Assembly (NCBI GenBank): GCA_027012915.1
Contig: JALUYN010000193.1
Location: forward strand, 1-16,356
Source: Cellvibrionaceae bacterium
GTDB taxonomy: Bacteria > Pseudomonadota > Gammaproteobacteria > Pseudomonadales > Cellvibrionaceae
Length of the DNA stretch: 16,356 nt
Direction: 5' to 3'
The notes under the pieces are model-generated. The model was not told where the DNA came from. It worked only from the letters and a program-made list of their open reading frames with translations, and did no database searches. Below, in pieces: positions 15,712-16,356 of this stretch (positions are counted from its first letter, which is position 1; each line of letters opens with the position of its first letter). A program made the position numbers and the translations under genes.

Positions 15712-16356
15712 TTAGCTACCGACGATGCCGCCATCATCTTTGCGGATGGCCAAGACGGTAGGGCGCGGTGGCAAATTTTCATTGAAGTCCGGCCAGCGAT
15801 GCGAAGGGTTATCGTACAGTGAACCTTCGGCGTCAGCCGGATGTTGTATTGCTACGAACAGCGTCGTTCCGTCCGGTGTGAATTCAGGTCCGCACAGCTC
15901 GGCGCCCTGAGGGCAGCCGAAAAAGTGCTTGGGAATCGCACGGTAGGGGCCGGCGGTCGGCATTGCCCACAATCCATCGTGGAAGTGAAAATCTTCACAA
16001 CCGTCTGTGGCCACCCACATATTGCCAAATTGATCAAAGGTCAGGTTGTCTGGCGTTACAAACCAACCACTTTCAGAAACGGAGGTACCGCTGGGGCTTG
16101 TTCCATAAAATCCCTGGTCATTAAGCGACGAGCTGCGTGGGTGTCCACCGAGCAGAAACGTCACCCATTGAAAGGACTCTGACGTGTGATCCCTATGCCC
16201 CTCGCGGCCGGGATGAATGATTTCGAGAATATGGCCAGCGGTGTTCTTTGTTCTCAAGTTTCCCGGATCTTGCACCTTACGCTTTTTGTTTTTGGTGAGC
16301 ATGACATAGGTGCAGTCATTGACCGGGTTGGTCTCGATGTCTTCGGGACGATCCAT
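15712..16356 (-). CDS. PhoX-like (DUF839) protein, C-terminal part
   Basis: About 214 C-terminal residues of a DUF839/PhoX-family protein. PhoX enzymes are Tat-exported, calcium/iron-dependent alkaline phosphatases; many other DUF839 members have no assigned activity. Segments seen are MDRPEDIETNP at the window edge, GHILEI, FLLGG, TPDNLTFDQFGNMWVATDG, PKHFFGCPQGAELCGPEFTPDGTTLFVAIQHPAD and a final PRPTVLAIRKDDGGIVGS, which matches the usual family ending. The Met at the edge is an internal residue; family members are about 600-700 residues, so most of the gene and any Tat signal lie beyond 16356. Whether it is a phosphatase cannot be judged from this part. Confidence 0.88.
   Translation of the reverse strand: MDRPEDIETNPVNDCTYVMLTKNKKRKVQDPGNLRTKNTAGHILEIIHPGREGHRDHTSESFQWVTFLLGGHPRSSSLNDQGFYGTSPSGTSVSESGWFVTPDNLTFDQFGNMWVATDGCEDFHFHDGLWAMPTAGPYRAIPKHFFGCPQGAELCGPEFTPDGTTLFVAIQHPADAEGSLYDNPSHRWPDFNENLPPRPTVLAIRKDDGGIVGS

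Overview
The window is ordinary chromosomal DNA of a gammaproteobacterium. Its first 9.7 kb carries the conserved order plsX-fabD-fabG-acpP-fabF-pabC-mltG-tmk-(rluA)-holB-pilZ-tatD. This is the order I know from Pseudomonas and related non-enteric gammaproteobacteria: fabH is absent between plsX and fabD, and a pilZ gene sits between holB and tatD. Base composition is roughly balanced. A marine or Pseudomonas-like lineage is my inference; nothing visible fixes the genus.

Region 1 (1-6622, + strand) is the fatty-acid and cell-envelope operon. PlsX feeds acyl groups to phospholipid synthesis, FabD loads malonyl units onto the carrier protein AcpP, FabF condenses them and FabG reduces the product. 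PabC (folate), MltG (peptidoglycan) and Tmk (dTTP) follow, tightly packed. acpP has a candidate promoter upstream and a strong intrinsic terminator downstream, which fits the need for far more AcpP than FabF.

Region 2 (6619-10370) continues with holB, pilZ, tatD-like and a dimeric-type dUTPase on the + strand. It is interrupted by rluA on the - strand, whose stop codon overlaps that of tmk. A 25-codon ORF exactly bridges holB and pilZ through overlapping stop/start codons. Three 16-nt-spaced TAGTTAG repeats precede the tatD-like gene.

Region 3 (10371-12840) holds mdh, with its own promoter, leader hairpin and terminator. Next is a 220-bp array of diverged, hairpin-forming direct repeats (REP/BIME-like) that runs up to an extended -10 promoter for a Bcp/PrxQ peroxiredoxin. 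A small AraC-type HTH protein without a sensor domain follows.

Region 4 (12841-16356) holds a yajC not accompanied by secDF, then a D-cysteine desulfhydrase/ACC deaminase-family PLP enzyme next to an AGCS sodium:amino-acid symporter, probably one operon. It ends in the 3' part of a PhoX-like (DUF839) gene on the - strand that leaves the window.

I saw no tRNA, rRNA, CRISPR, prophage, transposase or defence genes, and no clearly novel multi-gene system. The most unusual items are the mdh-bcp repeat array, the holB-pilZ bridging ORF, the TAGTTAG repeats and the small non-coding hairpins.
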